A stretch of DNA of 64,000 nt from the NCBI GenBank assembly GCA_009995705.1, contig JAADBR010000007.1, positions 1-64,000 of the forward strand, given 5' to 3'. The position numbers and the translations under genes are program-made. The notes below the pieces were generated by a model. It saw nothing but the letters and a program-made list of their open reading frames with translations. It was not told the origin of the DNA and did not search any database. Positions 44,417-52,853 of this stretch are shown in pieces. The DNA is from Microcystis aeruginosa W13-11. Lineage in GTDB: Bacteria; Cyanobacteriota; Cyanobacteriia; Cyanobacteriales; Microcystaceae. The number at the start of each line of letters is the position of its first letter. Position 1 is the stretch's first letter.

Positions 44417-45526
44417 TTAATTAGCCTTAACTTTCTGCCCGATTGTATCGGCAGTGGTAGTGGAAACCATGGCCGCCATAACTTGTTCGGGGGAAACCGT
44501 AAAAGGCAGACGATGAATGTCCGAATTAGGCTGACAGGCAATTGCCGCCGCGTGGCGCAATTGGGCAAGGGAAACATCTCTTAATCCTAAATCCTCTAGG
44601 GATTTCGGTAAACCAATTTGTTCATAAAACTGGATTAGTTGCCCCCGGGCCGATACTGCCAATTGATTACCCAAAACTATTTCCTCTAGACGCAATTGGG
44701 CGAGAATTCCGTAGGCGACTTTTTCCCCGTGCAGGGCATGATGGCAAGCGGGAATATGGGTTAAACCATTATGAATTGCATGGGCGGCCACGGTACGACA
44801 ATTAGCGCCCCCTAAACCACCAATTACTCCGGCTAATAAAACGGTGGCATCCACTACCTGTTTCCAGTCCTCCCCGCCGATATTTTCCAGGGCTGCCGGG
44901 GATTTTTGGAAAAGAATATCCCGCAAAACCCGGGCCTGTTGGACAGCGGCAATGATCAGGGTTTCTGTGGAATGACCGCTACTGACGGAAGCTTCGTACC
45001 ATTTAGCGATCGCATCGCCAATACCGGCGATTAAGGTTCTTTTCGGGGCAGTTTGGATAATACCGTAATCGAGAATTAATAAATCCGGACAACGGGCTAG
45101 GGACAGATCGTAAAGAAACGCCCCCGCGTCGGAATAGACATTAGATAGGGCTGTCCAAGCGGCACAGGTGGCGGCGGAGGTGGGAATTGTGGCGATCGGC
45201 AAATGGCACTGATGGGCGAGTAATTTGGCCGTATCGAGGGCCTTGCCGCCACCCACACCGATGATAAAATCTGCCTCATGACTCTTGACAGATGCCTTTA
45301 AATATGCTAGGGAATTTTCCGAACAATCGGGGGCGTAACTGTGATAGCTAGGAGTGAGATTTTTCAGGGGAGATGACAAAAAAGCTAAATTGCGATCGCC
45401 GCCCACCACCAGGGGACGTTTGCCCAAATCCGCTAACTTGCCGGTGGATTCTTCTAGGGCATTGTCACCCCGAATCACTTGTGCGGGGGCGATTAACAGG
45501 GGCAAAACAGCGACAGCATTGGACAT
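44417..45526 (-). CDS. iron-containing alcohol dehydrogenase family protein (GldA/DHQS-like fold)
   Basis: 369 residues. Motifs are LVVGGDRNLAF, FIIGVGGGKALDTAKLLAHQ (NAD-binding GGGS/K region), ATIPTSAATCAAWTALSNVY and metal-ligand candidates in AGIGDAIAKWYEA, NGLTHIPACHHALHGEKVAY. It most resembles glycerol-dehydrogenase-type enzymes. The substrate in cyanobacteria is unknown. Lies 19 bases downstream of ycf51 on the same strand and is possibly cotranscribed. Confidence 0.75.
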   Translation of the reverse strand: MSNAVAVLPLLIAPAQVIRGDNALEESTGKLADLGKRPLVVGGDRNLAFLSSPLKNLTPSYHSYAPDCSENSLAYLKASVKSHEADFIIGVGGGKALDTAKLLAHQCHLPIATIPTSAATCAAWTALSNVYSDAGAFLYDLSLARCPDLLILDYGIIQTAPKRTLIAGIGDAIAKWYEASVSSGHSTETLIIAAVQQARVLRDILFQKSPAALENIGGEDWKQVVDATVLLAGVIGGLGGANCRTVAAHAIHNGLTHIPACHHALHGEKVAYGILAQLRLEEIVLGNQLAVSARGQLIQFYEQIGLPKSLEDLGLRDVSLAQLRHAAAIACQPNSDIHRLPFTVSPEQVMAAMVSTTTADTIGQKVKAN

Positions 45527-45545
45527 TTTTTGACAACCTCAAGGA

Positions 45546-46058
45546 TTATTGGCTAATTTTAGCGAAACTTTCGGGAAAAAGCTGTAGTTCAGGAGTATTA
45601 TCCCCCGGGGCGGAGAAGGATTTTTTAATCTGTCCCAGGTACAAAGGAGCGGATAAACCGGGCTGAGGATGAACGAGAGTGCGAGCGCTAATGATAAATT
45701 GATTATTACCGCCAGCACCGGCGCGACCGGAGGAAAACAAGTCACTAGCGGCTTGTTTTAGGGTTGCTTCCACCTGCTCGGCAGTAACAGTATTGGGCAG
45801 GGAGATAACAGCTTGATTAGCTCCGTTATCATAGACAAGGGAGAATCTCACCGCTCCCGGAATTTCTGTGCGGGTAAACAGTCCCAACCCAAGACCGAAA
45901 ATTCCCACCGTCAACACAGCCATAAAGCTAGTGACACCGACGAGACGAAAGCGGATTCCCCAACCGACGAGAAAAGCGATAATCGTGAGTACCAAAAAAA
46001 CCAGCGTGGCAATACCAGACCATTGGGTGTATTTGGCGAAGTTCAGGGGAATGTCCAT
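45546..46058 (-). CDS. ycf51: Ycf51 family protein (DUF2518)
   Basis: 170 residues from ATG 46058 (MDIPLNFAKYTQWSG), with two adjacent hydrophobic segments at ~15-36 and ~42-65 and a soluble domain with NGANQAVISLPNTVTAEQVE and LYLGQIKKSFSAPGD. Ycf51 is encoded in some algal plastids and in cyanobacteria; function is not established. The longer frame (to 46340) overlaps queE and is rejected. Its start is 21 bases from the divergent queE start. Confidence 0.85.
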   Translation of the reverse strand: MDIPLNFAKYTQWSGIATLVFLVLTIIAFLVGWGIRFRLVGVTSFMAVLTVGIFGLGLGLFTRTEIPGAVRFSLVYDNGANQAVISLPNTVTAEQVEATLKQAASDLFSSGRAGAGGNNQFIISARTLVHPQPGLSAPLYLGQIKKSFSAPGDNTPELQLFPESFAKISQ

Positions 46059-46079
46059 ATTTTCTATAATACTAATTCT

Positions 46080-46697
46080 ATGAAAACGGTTAGCATAAAC
46101 CATTGTACCTATCCTGTGGTCGAAACTTTCCATTCTGTCCAGGGCGAGGGCTTTTGGACGGGAAGCAATGCTTTTTTCCTCCGTTTGGGAGGTTGCGATG
46201 TCTATTGTCCTTGGTGCGACCAAAAAGAGTCTTGGAATGCCCACCGTTATCCCCAAAAATCCCTGGGGGAATTGGTTGAGATGGCAAAAGGGGCTAACCC
46301 CGCTATGGTGGTGATTACCGGGGGTGAACCTTTGATGCACAATCTTGATCCTTTAACCAGGGAATTAAAAAATCAGGGTTTACGGGTACATTTAGAAACT
46401 TCTGGCGCTCATCCTTTTACTGGGGTTTTCGATTGGGTGACTTTTTCTCCTAAAACTTATAAAATGCCCGATCCTAGTATTTATGCACGGGTAAATGAGT
46501 TAAAAATTGTCGTGGCTCATCCAGAGGATTTAGACTGGGCAGCTATGCAGGAAAGTAATTTATCGGAAGGGGTGATTAAATATCTACAACCCGAATGGAA
46601 TACAGCAGAAAGCAAAGAGTTAGTCTTTAATTATGTTCTTCGGCATCCCCAATGGCGTCTCAGTCTCCAAACCCATAAGTTTTTAGGAGTCCGCTAG
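46080..46697 (+). CDS. queE: 7-carboxy-7-deazaguanine synthase
   Basis: 205-residue radical-SAM enzyme that makes 7-carboxy-7-deazaguanine for queuosine/7-deazaguanine synthesis. The FeS motif is CDVYCPWCD (Cx3Cx2C), with TFHSVQGEGFWTGSNAFFLR before it and MVVITGGEPLMHNLDP after it. I chose ATG 46080 (MKTVSINHCTYPVVETFHS), since the long upstream frame lies antisense to ycf51. Other queuosine genes are not in the window. Confidence 0.92.
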   Translation: MKTVSINHCTYPVVETFHSVQGEGFWTGSNAFFLRLGGCDVYCPWCDQKESWNAHRYPQKSLGELVEMAKGANPAMVVITGGEPLMHNLDPLTRELKNQGLRVHLETSGAHPFTGVFDWVTFSPKTYKMPDPSIYARVNELKIVVAHPEDLDWAAMQESNLSEGVIKYLQPEWNTAESKELVFNYVLRHPQWRLSLQTHKFLGVR

Positions 46698-46748
46698 TCA
46701 GTGATCAGTTATCAGTTATCAGTTATCAGATTTGAGTTTTCAGTAAGC
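46698..46748. repeat. iterated CAGTTATCAGTTATCAG repeat
   Basis: Three head-to-tail CAGTTATCAG units after CAGTGATCAG, followed by GAGTTTTCAGTAAGC. Directly after the queE stop. Belongs to the CAGT repeat family. Confidence 0.6.
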
Positions 46749-46781
46749 GGTATTGTAAAGTTTCAAGGCAAATATGGTCAG

Positions 46782-46990
46782 ATATATCGCTCTTCTGGAA
46801 CTTTCGGAAATACCTGACCGAATCCAGATTCTGAAACCCTTGCTTGACGAGTGATCGCTAACTTTTTTTCTAATAAAAACTCAAATTTCGGGTTTCTGTT
46901 AGTTAGTGATAGCTTGAAGGTTTACCCCATAAGAGAGCCAGAGTTTAGAGACTGTAAGACTTTTGCCAGAGTCCTGAAAGAGCGATATAT
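46782..46990. repeat. ~209-bp MITE, copy 2 with intact 13-bp inverted ends
   Basis: ATATATCGCTCTT at 46782-46794 is the exact reverse complement of AAGAGCGATATAT at 46978-46990. The interior is almost identical to 25697-25902 with few substitutions. The element is non-coding and can fold through CGCTAAC/GTTAGTTAGCG-like pairing. Presence of two near-identical copies 21 kb apart suggests recent movement or conversion. It fills most of the gap between queE and the M1 peptidase gene. Confidence 0.8.
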
Positions 46991-47017
46991 TGACTGATGA
47001 CTGATAGCTCAGGTTAA

Positions 47018-49570
47018 CTAACTATTTTTCGCCTCTAATTTGGTCAAACGACTTTTAAGTTCCTGATTTTCCTGTTTCATTTTTTCTAATTGCTCGCGAA
47101 TTTCCTGAATTGCTTTCTCGGAACCTAATTTTTTCTGGAGTTTTTGTACTGCTTCCTCCGCTACACGACGAACGCGACCATCGGGAGTTTGATCGCTCAA
47201 AGCTTGTAAAATAGCGATAGCTTTGGCATTTTCTATCTGTCCTAAAGCGTTACACACTGCCACTTGTGTCAAGAAAAAAGTTTCCTTGGCAATGGTTTCT
47301 AAACGTTCCAAAATTACGGTTAATTTATCCGTGGTTTGTCCCGAAGAAATCGCTCCTAGGGCGCGGATAGCGCCTAATCTCAGGGGTTGAGGTGTGCCTA
47401 AAGCCGTGTAGGTCAAAATTGACTCCAAAGCCGCCGGCGAGGTTTTTAACTGGCTTAAACCGCCAATTGCGCCCGCTCTTACTACCTCATTCCACCCCTT
47501 TCTTGACTGTAAAATATGATTGAGCAGGTCAATAATTTCCCCTTCTTTATTTTGCAATTGTCCCACGGCCATGCAGCCTAATCCTCGCGCCGTGGCCGCT
47601 TCCACATAATAACTAGCATCTCCGGTTTCTAGTAGGGATTTAAGCGCGTTATAACTATCTAAGGTTTTAATTTCACTTAATCCCTCGACAACTGCCCGAC
47701 GGACTTGTGCTTTTTCATCGTTTAAACCTTTAATTAAAGCAGTAACCGCCTGATCTAACCGAAGAGTTGCTAACTGTTTGGCCACCTCCACACGCACCCC
47801 CCAAAAAGGCTCATTTTCTAGGGATGTCCCTAAAGCTTCGATCGCTTCTAAACCGCCTTTTTTAGCAATAGCCGTCGCTGCATAGATACGAGAAATCGGG
47901 TCGGGATCCTGTTGTAATTGCGCTTTTAATTCGGCGATGGGATACTCAAGAGTGACGGTTTTGAGGAAATTATTACCCTGATCGAACTTGACAAAATCGG
48001 GCTTTTGTGCTAGGGGAAAATAGAAACTTTGTTCTTTTTGGTGAATCCGCAGATTGTAGGAAAGATCATCAGAGTTGAGATAGGCAAAAGCGACGGGAAT
48101 TTTCAAGTCGAATAGTTCCTTTTCGTCCTGGGTTTGGGTGACGGTTAATTGGGCTAAATTATTCTCATTATCCCAACTGTAGGCCACCTTATAATCGGGA
48201 TGACCACCGCGATAAACGTACTGATCAAAGAGGAATAATAAATTGTAGCCGGTCGCTTTTTCGATCGCTCGTAATAAGTCCACGGTTTCTACGGTTTTAT
48301 GGGCATTATCCCGCACAAAAGTATGAATCGCTTTTTCAAATAAATCTTCCCCTAAAATAGAGCGGATCATCTGATAAACACAAGCACCTTTTTCGTAGAG
48401 ATGACGATCATAAAGTTCGATCGCTTCTCGATAAACATGAGTAACAATCGGACGACGATAGCGGGAAGTATCTTCTTCTAAATAACTTCTTGCTTCCCCT
48501 AATAAATAATAACTAGCAGCAGCTTTTCCGTATTCCGATTCTGTCCATAAAACCTCAGAATAGGAAGCCATTCCCTCTTTAATCCAAGCGTGAGACCAGT
48601 GTTTAATTACCACTAAATCACCGAACCATTGATGAGCTAATTCATGGGCAACTAAGCTTTCTGTCCCAGTATGATCGATGCTGGCTCTTTGATCAATTAA
48701 ACAGCGATCGGTTAAAATTGTGGTGGAAGTATTTTCCATCCCACCAAAAATAAAATCATCTACACAAACTTGCGCGTATTTGGGATAGGGATAGGGATAA
48801 CCAAACTTTTGGCTAAAAAACTCGATCATGCGGGGAGTTTTACCCATACTTCTTTGTCCCTCTTCTTCCCGTCCTTTTTCCACATAATAAGTGACAGGAA
48901 CACCATTCCATGAGTCGCATAATTCGGCAAAATCTCCCACCGCAAGAGTCATTAAATAGGTAGGATGAACTTGCTTTTGTGACCAGTGATAAATTCTGTC
49001 TTCACCAACGGGTTCCACTGAGATTAATTCCCCGTTAGAAATAGCCATATAGGGTTGGGGAATTTTAACCCGAATTTCGGAGGTGGCTAATTGGCCGGGG
49101 TAATCAAAACAGGGAAACCAAAAGCGAGAATCTTCATCTTCTCCCTGGGTCCAAACTTGCATCGGTTTGTCGGGATAATATTCGTCGGGTTCGATAAAAT
49201 ATAATCCCCGTTGTGGTTGGTTAACTTGATAGTTAATCGTCAGGATAATCGGTTTATCGCTGGTGGGTTGTAGCAGATGAATGGTCAGGAGAGAATGATC
49301 ATAGTCAAAGGGTTGACTGATACCTTCAATGAACACAAAATTAATATTTAAATTCACCGCGTCCAGGGTTAAACTGGTAATTCCCTGACGAATGGGGGTG
49401 AGGGTAATCTGACAGCTGCCCTGAAAACTTTGTCGGGGAATATCAATAATTAAATCAAGAAAAATATGATTAACTTGTCCGGGTCGATCGGGGTTATAAT
49501 GGGGTTTAGCCCCCGGTAATTCAAAGAGTTGACGCTGATTATTTTCCGTGTCGATGGTGAGATGAGACAT
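47018..49570 (-). CDS. M1-family metallopeptidase with C-terminal HEAT-like repeats
   Basis: 850 residues from ATG 49570 (MSHLTIDTENNQRQ). The aminopeptidase core has GGMENTST (276-283), the zinc site HELAH (309-313) and WIKEGMASY with third ligand Glu332. Residues ~560-790 are HEAT-like helical repeats (LGTSLENEPFWGVRVEVAK, ALIKGLNDEKAQVRRAVVEG, SNALGQIE-type segments) instead of the ERAP-like C-terminal domain. The end is a coiled coil (EQLEKMKQENQELKSRL). The extended frame to 49654 runs antisense to the DUF4079 gene and is rejected. Confidence 0.85.
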   Translation of the reverse strand: MSHLTIDTENNQRQLFELPGAKPHYNPDRPGQVNHIFLDLIIDIPRQSFQGSCQITLTPIRQGITSLTLDAVNLNINFVFIEGISQPFDYDHSLLTIHLLQPTSDKPIILTINYQVNQPQRGLYFIEPDEYYPDKPMQVWTQGEDEDSRFWFPCFDYPGQLATSEIRVKIPQPYMAISNGELISVEPVGEDRIYHWSQKQVHPTYLMTLAVGDFAELCDSWNGVPVTYYVEKGREEEGQRSMGKTPRMIEFFSQKFGYPYPYPKYAQVCVDDFIFGGMENTSTTILTDRCLIDQRASIDHTGTESLVAHELAHQWFGDLVVIKHWSHAWIKEGMASYSEVLWTESEYGKAAASYYLLGEARSYLEEDTSRYRRPIVTHVYREAIELYDRHLYEKGACVYQMIRSILGEDLFEKAIHTFVRDNAHKTVETVDLLRAIEKATGYNLLFLFDQYVYRGGHPDYKVAYSWDNENNLAQLTVTQTQDEKELFDLKIPVAFAYLNSDDLSYNLRIHQKEQSFYFPLAQKPDFVKFDQGNNFLKTVTLEYPIAELKAQLQQDPDPISRIYAATAIAKKGGLEAIEALGTSLENEPFWGVRVEVAKQLATLRLDQAVTALIKGLNDEKAQVRRAVVEGLSEIKTLDSYNALKSLLETGDASYYVEAATARGLGCMAVGQLQNKEGEIIDLLNHILQSRKGWNEVVRAGAIGGLSQLKTSPAALESILTYTALGTPQPLRLGAIRALGAISSGQTTDKLTVILERLETIAKETFFLTQVAVCNALGQIENAKAIAILQALSDQTPDGRVRRVAEEAVQKLQKKLGSEKAIQEIREQLEKMKQENQELKSRLTKLEAKNS

Positions 49571-49658
49571 ATTAGCCCTAACTTGCTGATTTTTGTCCAG
49601 TAAACTTAAATTAACACGATCGGTCGTCCCTTTCCTTGCTAATAATAATCCCACCCCT

Positions 49659-50096
49659 ATGAATCTCCCCTCCTTTCTCTGGTTATGGAAAATTGCCGCT
49701 TGGTCGATGGGATTTGCCCTCTTTGCCTATTTTTTACTGGCGGTTTCGGGGGTAAACATGGGTTATCGACGACTTGCGGGCCAATCTCGACCGAAATGGT
49801 TAAGACCCTTTCATCTCCTCAGCGGCCTGATCATGGTTGCTTTGGTCTTAATTCTGCTGGGAATCGGATTAGTGGGAACAATCGGTCATTATGGCAGTTT
49901 AGGTCACTCTTCCCACCTGATAGCGGGTTTATCGGTGGTTTTTCTGGTTTTTGTTTCGGCAATTAGCGGCCTGAACATTACAACCCGTCCACCTCTAGCG
50001 CGGTCTCTGCACATCGGCACTAATCTTTTATTGTTTCTGGGTTTTCTTTTTGTTACCCTAACAGGATGGGATGTGGTGCAAAAATATCTACAATAA
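49659..50096 (+). CDS. DUF4079 membrane protein
   Basis: 145 residues with four hydrophobic segments (about 8-28, 48-70, 84-105, 120-138). HLLSGLIMVALVLILLGIGL and GHSSHLIAGLSVVFLV contain conserved His residues like those in small cytochrome b561-type membrane proteins. DUF4079 is found in cyanobacteria; the role is unknown. ATG 49659 (MNLPSF) is preferred over the frame start at 49593, since the latter lies in the leader of the divergent peptidase gene. Confidence 0.7.
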   Translation: MNLPSFLWLWKIAAWSMGFALFAYFLLAVSGVNMGYRRLAGQSRPKWLRPFHLLSGLIMVALVLILLGIGLVGTIGHYGSLGHSSHLIAGLSVVFLVFVSAISGLNITTRPPLARSLHIGTNLLLFLGFLFVTLTGWDVVQKYLQ

Positions 50097-50170
50097 AAAT
50101 AGTCGGCGATCGAGTGGAGACTGTTTGATCGATAAAAACTAGCTAAGTAAGTGGATGTTAAAAATTGTCA

Positions 50171-50330
50171 CATCCCCCCCCTTATAAAGGGGGAATTAAG
50201 GGGAGATCCCCCCGCCTATCGGCACCCCCCTTATCAAGGGGAGATCCCCCCGCCTATCGGCACCCCCCTTATCAAGGGGAGATCCCCCCGCCTATCGGCA
50301 CCCCCCTTATCAAGGGGGGCAGGGGGGATC
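50171..50330. repeat. GC-rich tandem palindrome array (38-bp period), locus 2
   Basis: Unit GGGGAGATCCCCCCGCC followed by TATCGGCACCCCCC and TTATCAA. The GAGATCC phase points are 50203, 50241 and 50279, a 38-base period, with a truncated unit at each side. It is the reverse orientation of the array at 11325 with one extra base per unit. No spacers. It fills most of the 330-base gap between the DUF4079 gene and the CobW-type gene. Confidence 0.85.
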
Positions 50331-50426
50331 AAGGACAAAATCTATCTTCAATTTAATTGAAACCACTTACTTATCTCATCCCGAAAAATCGCTTTTTAGT
50401 GACAGAATACTCACCCCCAAATCATT

Positions 50427-51527
50427 ATGCAAACCGTCGAATCACAAGCTATTAACACGATGTCAGGGACCAAAAAAGGGCTACCAGTAACAATTATTAC
50501 TGGTTTTCTTGGTAGTGGTAAGACCACTCTCCTCAATCATATTCTCAGCAATCAACAGAAATTAAAAACTGCTGTTCTTGTCAATGAATTCGGCGAAATC
50601 GGTATCGATAACGAACTGATTATCAGCGGTGATGACAGTATGGTAGAATTGAATAATGGCTGTATTTGCTGCACGATTAACGAGGATTTAATTCAAGCAG
50701 TTTATAAAGTTCTCGAACGTCCCGAAAAAATCGATTATTTAGTCGTAGAAACCACGGGATTAGCCGATCCTTTACCAGTAGCTTTAACCTTTTTAGGGAC
50801 GGAATTACGGGAAATGACCCGTTTAGATTCCATTGTCACTATGGTGGATTGTGCCAATTTTAGTCTTGATTTATTCAACGCGCAAGCGGCCTTAAGTCAA
50901 ATCACCTACGGTGATATTATTGTTCTCAATAAAACCGATCTAGTGGATGAAGCGGATGTGGATTCTTTAGAAATAAGAATCCGGGACATGAAGCAAGGAG
51001 CGAGAATTCTTCGTACTAGCAAAAGTCAGGTTCCTTTACCCTTAATTCTCAGCGTCGGACTATTTGAATCGGATAAATATTTCGATACAGAAGAAGAACA
51101 CCACGATCATCATCACCACGACCACGATCACGACCATTGCGATGATGATCACGATCATCATCACCACGATCACGATCATGATCATCACGACCATTCCAAT
51201 CATTTAGAGGTGGATGGATTTACTTCTATTTCCTTTGCTAGTGACCAACCTTTTTCGATTCGGAAGTTCCAATATTTCCTCGATAATCAGTTACCAGAAA
51301 GCGTTTTCCGCGCTAAGGGTATTATCTGGTTTGATGAAAGTCCTAAACGTCATATTTTCCACCTCAGTGGTAAACGTTTTACTCTCGAAGATGACGAATG
51401 GAAAGGTACTCCGAAAAATCAGCTAGTTCTTATCGGTCAAAATCTCGATCATGAAACCCTAAAAGAACAGATTAACAGTTGTCTCATTTTACCTGCTGTC
51501 AATCGCGGTAAAGGATTTGGGAAATAA
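50427..51527 (+). CDS. CobW-type metal-chaperone GTPase
   Basis: 366-residue COG0523 GTPase. Walker A GFLGSGKTTL (26-35), the CxCC metal motif GCICC (78-82), DYLVVETTGLADP and the base-recognition NKTD. A His/Asp-rich segment (about 224-265: HHDHHHHDHDHDH and further) suits metal storage or sensing. The CobW C-terminal domain ends QINSCLILPA. Family members insert or store zinc, cobalt or nickel. I could not see a Zur-type site upstream. The nearby mntC/znuA-type gene is also metal related. Confidence 0.88.
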   Translation: MQTVESQAINTMSGTKKGLPVTIITGFLGSGKTTLLNHILSNQQKLKTAVLVNEFGEIGIDNELIISGDDSMVELNNGCICCTINEDLIQAVYKVLERPEKIDYLVVETTGLADPLPVALTFLGTELREMTRLDSIVTMVDCANFSLDLFNAQAALSQITYGDIIVLNKTDLVDEADVDSLEIRIRDMKQGARILRTSKSQVPLPLILSVGLFESDKYFDTEEEHHDHHHHDHDHDHCDDDHDHHHHDHDHDHHDHSNHLEVDGFTSISFASDQPFSIRKFQYFLDNQLPESVFRAKGIIWFDESPKRHIFHLSGKRFTLEDDEWKGTPKNQLVLIGQNLDHETLKEQINSCLILPAVNRGKGFGK

Positions 51528-51620
51528 ACCCCGCTTTGTAGATCTACTAAGTTGGGATTTTTAAGGGGAAACTCTCTGCTAAAGTCGGTCGTTACTTTCG
51601 ATTTTTTCCCTCAATCCCAG

Positions 51621-51677
51621 CCTTTGGGGGGTTCTACCCCCCAAACCCGCCGCGCATTAGCTTTTCGGTGGGATGCT
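51621..51677. repeat. dispersed hairpin repeat, copy 1
   Basis: TTTGGGGGGT (51623-51632) pairs with ACCCCCCAAA (51636-51645) as a perfect 10-bp stem with a 3-base loop. It is followed by CGCGCATTAG and TTTTCGGTGGGATGCT. The same hairpin plus flank recurs at 62805-62862 with only a few changes. Between two metal-related genes; could act as a terminator for the CobW-type gene (no T-run, so weak). Confidence 0.65.
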
Positions 51678-51798
51678 TGCAGGCAGCTGCTGATCCATTT
51701 GTCATCATTATAAAAGTTACTGATAATTGCTGATTGTCGGTATTTCTGCCTTCCTAGCTCCTGACTCTAAGGACAATTTTTTGATTTTTACAATAGGT

Positions 51799-52719
51799 CT
51801 ATTGACCTTCTTGAGGTACTTTTCCTCCTAAAGATTCCACGATCGAGCGAGTATTTTCTTTCAGCATTTTTACATAACTATCCCCCCCAGTACCCACTGC
51901 ACCGATCGAATCAGAATATAATTGTTGTGGTGCTAATTTCACCCCCGCTTCTTCGGCTACAGTGGTAATTAAAGCGGGATTAATAGTCGTCTCGGCAAAG
52001 ATAGCAGGAACCTGGAGATTTTTAATAGCATCGGCTAAATTTTTCACTGTTTGGGCGCTAGGTTGTTCTTCGGTACTAATGCCAATTAAAGTTCCCGCAA
52101 CTTTTAAACCGTAGGCATGAGCATAATACTGAAAAGCGTCATGGGTGGTGACTAATTGTCTTTGGGAAGGGGGGATAGTTTCAATAGCCACAGTAATCCA
52201 GCGATCAAGATTTTCTAATTCCCTGATTAATTGGGCGGCATTTTCAGTAAAAATCTCTTCATCTTCGGGACTTAATTCAATCAATTGATCTCGGATTTTT
52301 TCCACCATAATTATCCCATTTTTAGCCGACCCCCAAACGTGGGGATCGGGGACTTTCTGCCCCTCTTTTTCCAATTGTAAAGGCTTGATTGCTTCTCCCA
52401 CAGCCACTTTTTTAGCTTTAATTCCCGTAGAATTGATCATTTTAATTAACCCCGGTTCGAGATTATAACCGTTATAGAGAATTAAATCGGCTTTTTCTAA
52501 AGCCACACTATCGGCGGGAACTGGTTCATAAACATGGGGATCATCCCCTGGTTTTAAAATGTCTTGATGGTCAATTTCTTCACCGCCCACTCGTGCGGTT
52601 AAATCGGCGATAATTGTGCTAGTGGAGATTACCTTGGGTTTTTGGTTATCAGTAGTATTAACCGAGGCATGACAAGCAACCAATCCCAAAAATAAACAGG
52701 ATAAAATTAGTTGTTTCAT
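51799..52719 (-). CDS. metal ABC transporter substrate-binding lipoprotein (MntC/ZnuA type)
   Basis: 306 residues. Lipobox LVAC at 13-16. It belongs to the cluster A-I binding proteins: STSTIIADLTARVGGEEIDH, DPHVYEPVPADSVALEKADL, DPHVWGS, TTHDAFQYYAHAYGL and AETTINPALI, giving the His-His-Glu-Asp set. The long His-rich loop of zinc-specific ZnuA is absent, which favours manganese (MntC-like), but zinc is not excluded. The ABC and membrane subunits are not adjacent; this is a lone gene in the window. Confidence 0.8.
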   Translation of the reverse strand: MKQLILSCLFLGLVACHASVNTTDNQKPKVISTSTIIADLTARVGGEEIDHQDILKPGDDPHVYEPVPADSVALEKADLILYNGYNLEPGLIKMINSTGIKAKKVAVGEAIKPLQLEKEGQKVPDPHVWGSAKNGIIMVEKIRDQLIELSPEDEEIFTENAAQLIRELENLDRWITVAIETIPPSQRQLVTTHDAFQYYAHAYGLKVAGTLIGISTEEQPSAQTVKNLADAIKNLQVPAIFAETTINPALITTVAEEAGVKLAPQQLYSDSIGAVGTGGDSYVKMLKENTRSIVESLGGKVPQEGQ

Positions 52720-52853
52720 CGAGAAATAGAAATGAGAGGTTAGAGGTTAGAGATGAGGGGAAATGGCATTGATATCTATCTTAATTTTTTTCCTGACTAA
52801 AGACTCCTTTTACTATTAAAATAGAGAATAGAGAAGGTGTAAATTGAAGAGAT

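Noticed and set aside
50171..50330. Regular short repeats resembling a CRISPR array
   Set aside because: The period is fixed with no unique spacers, and each unit is a chain of palindromes; no cas genes are nearby.
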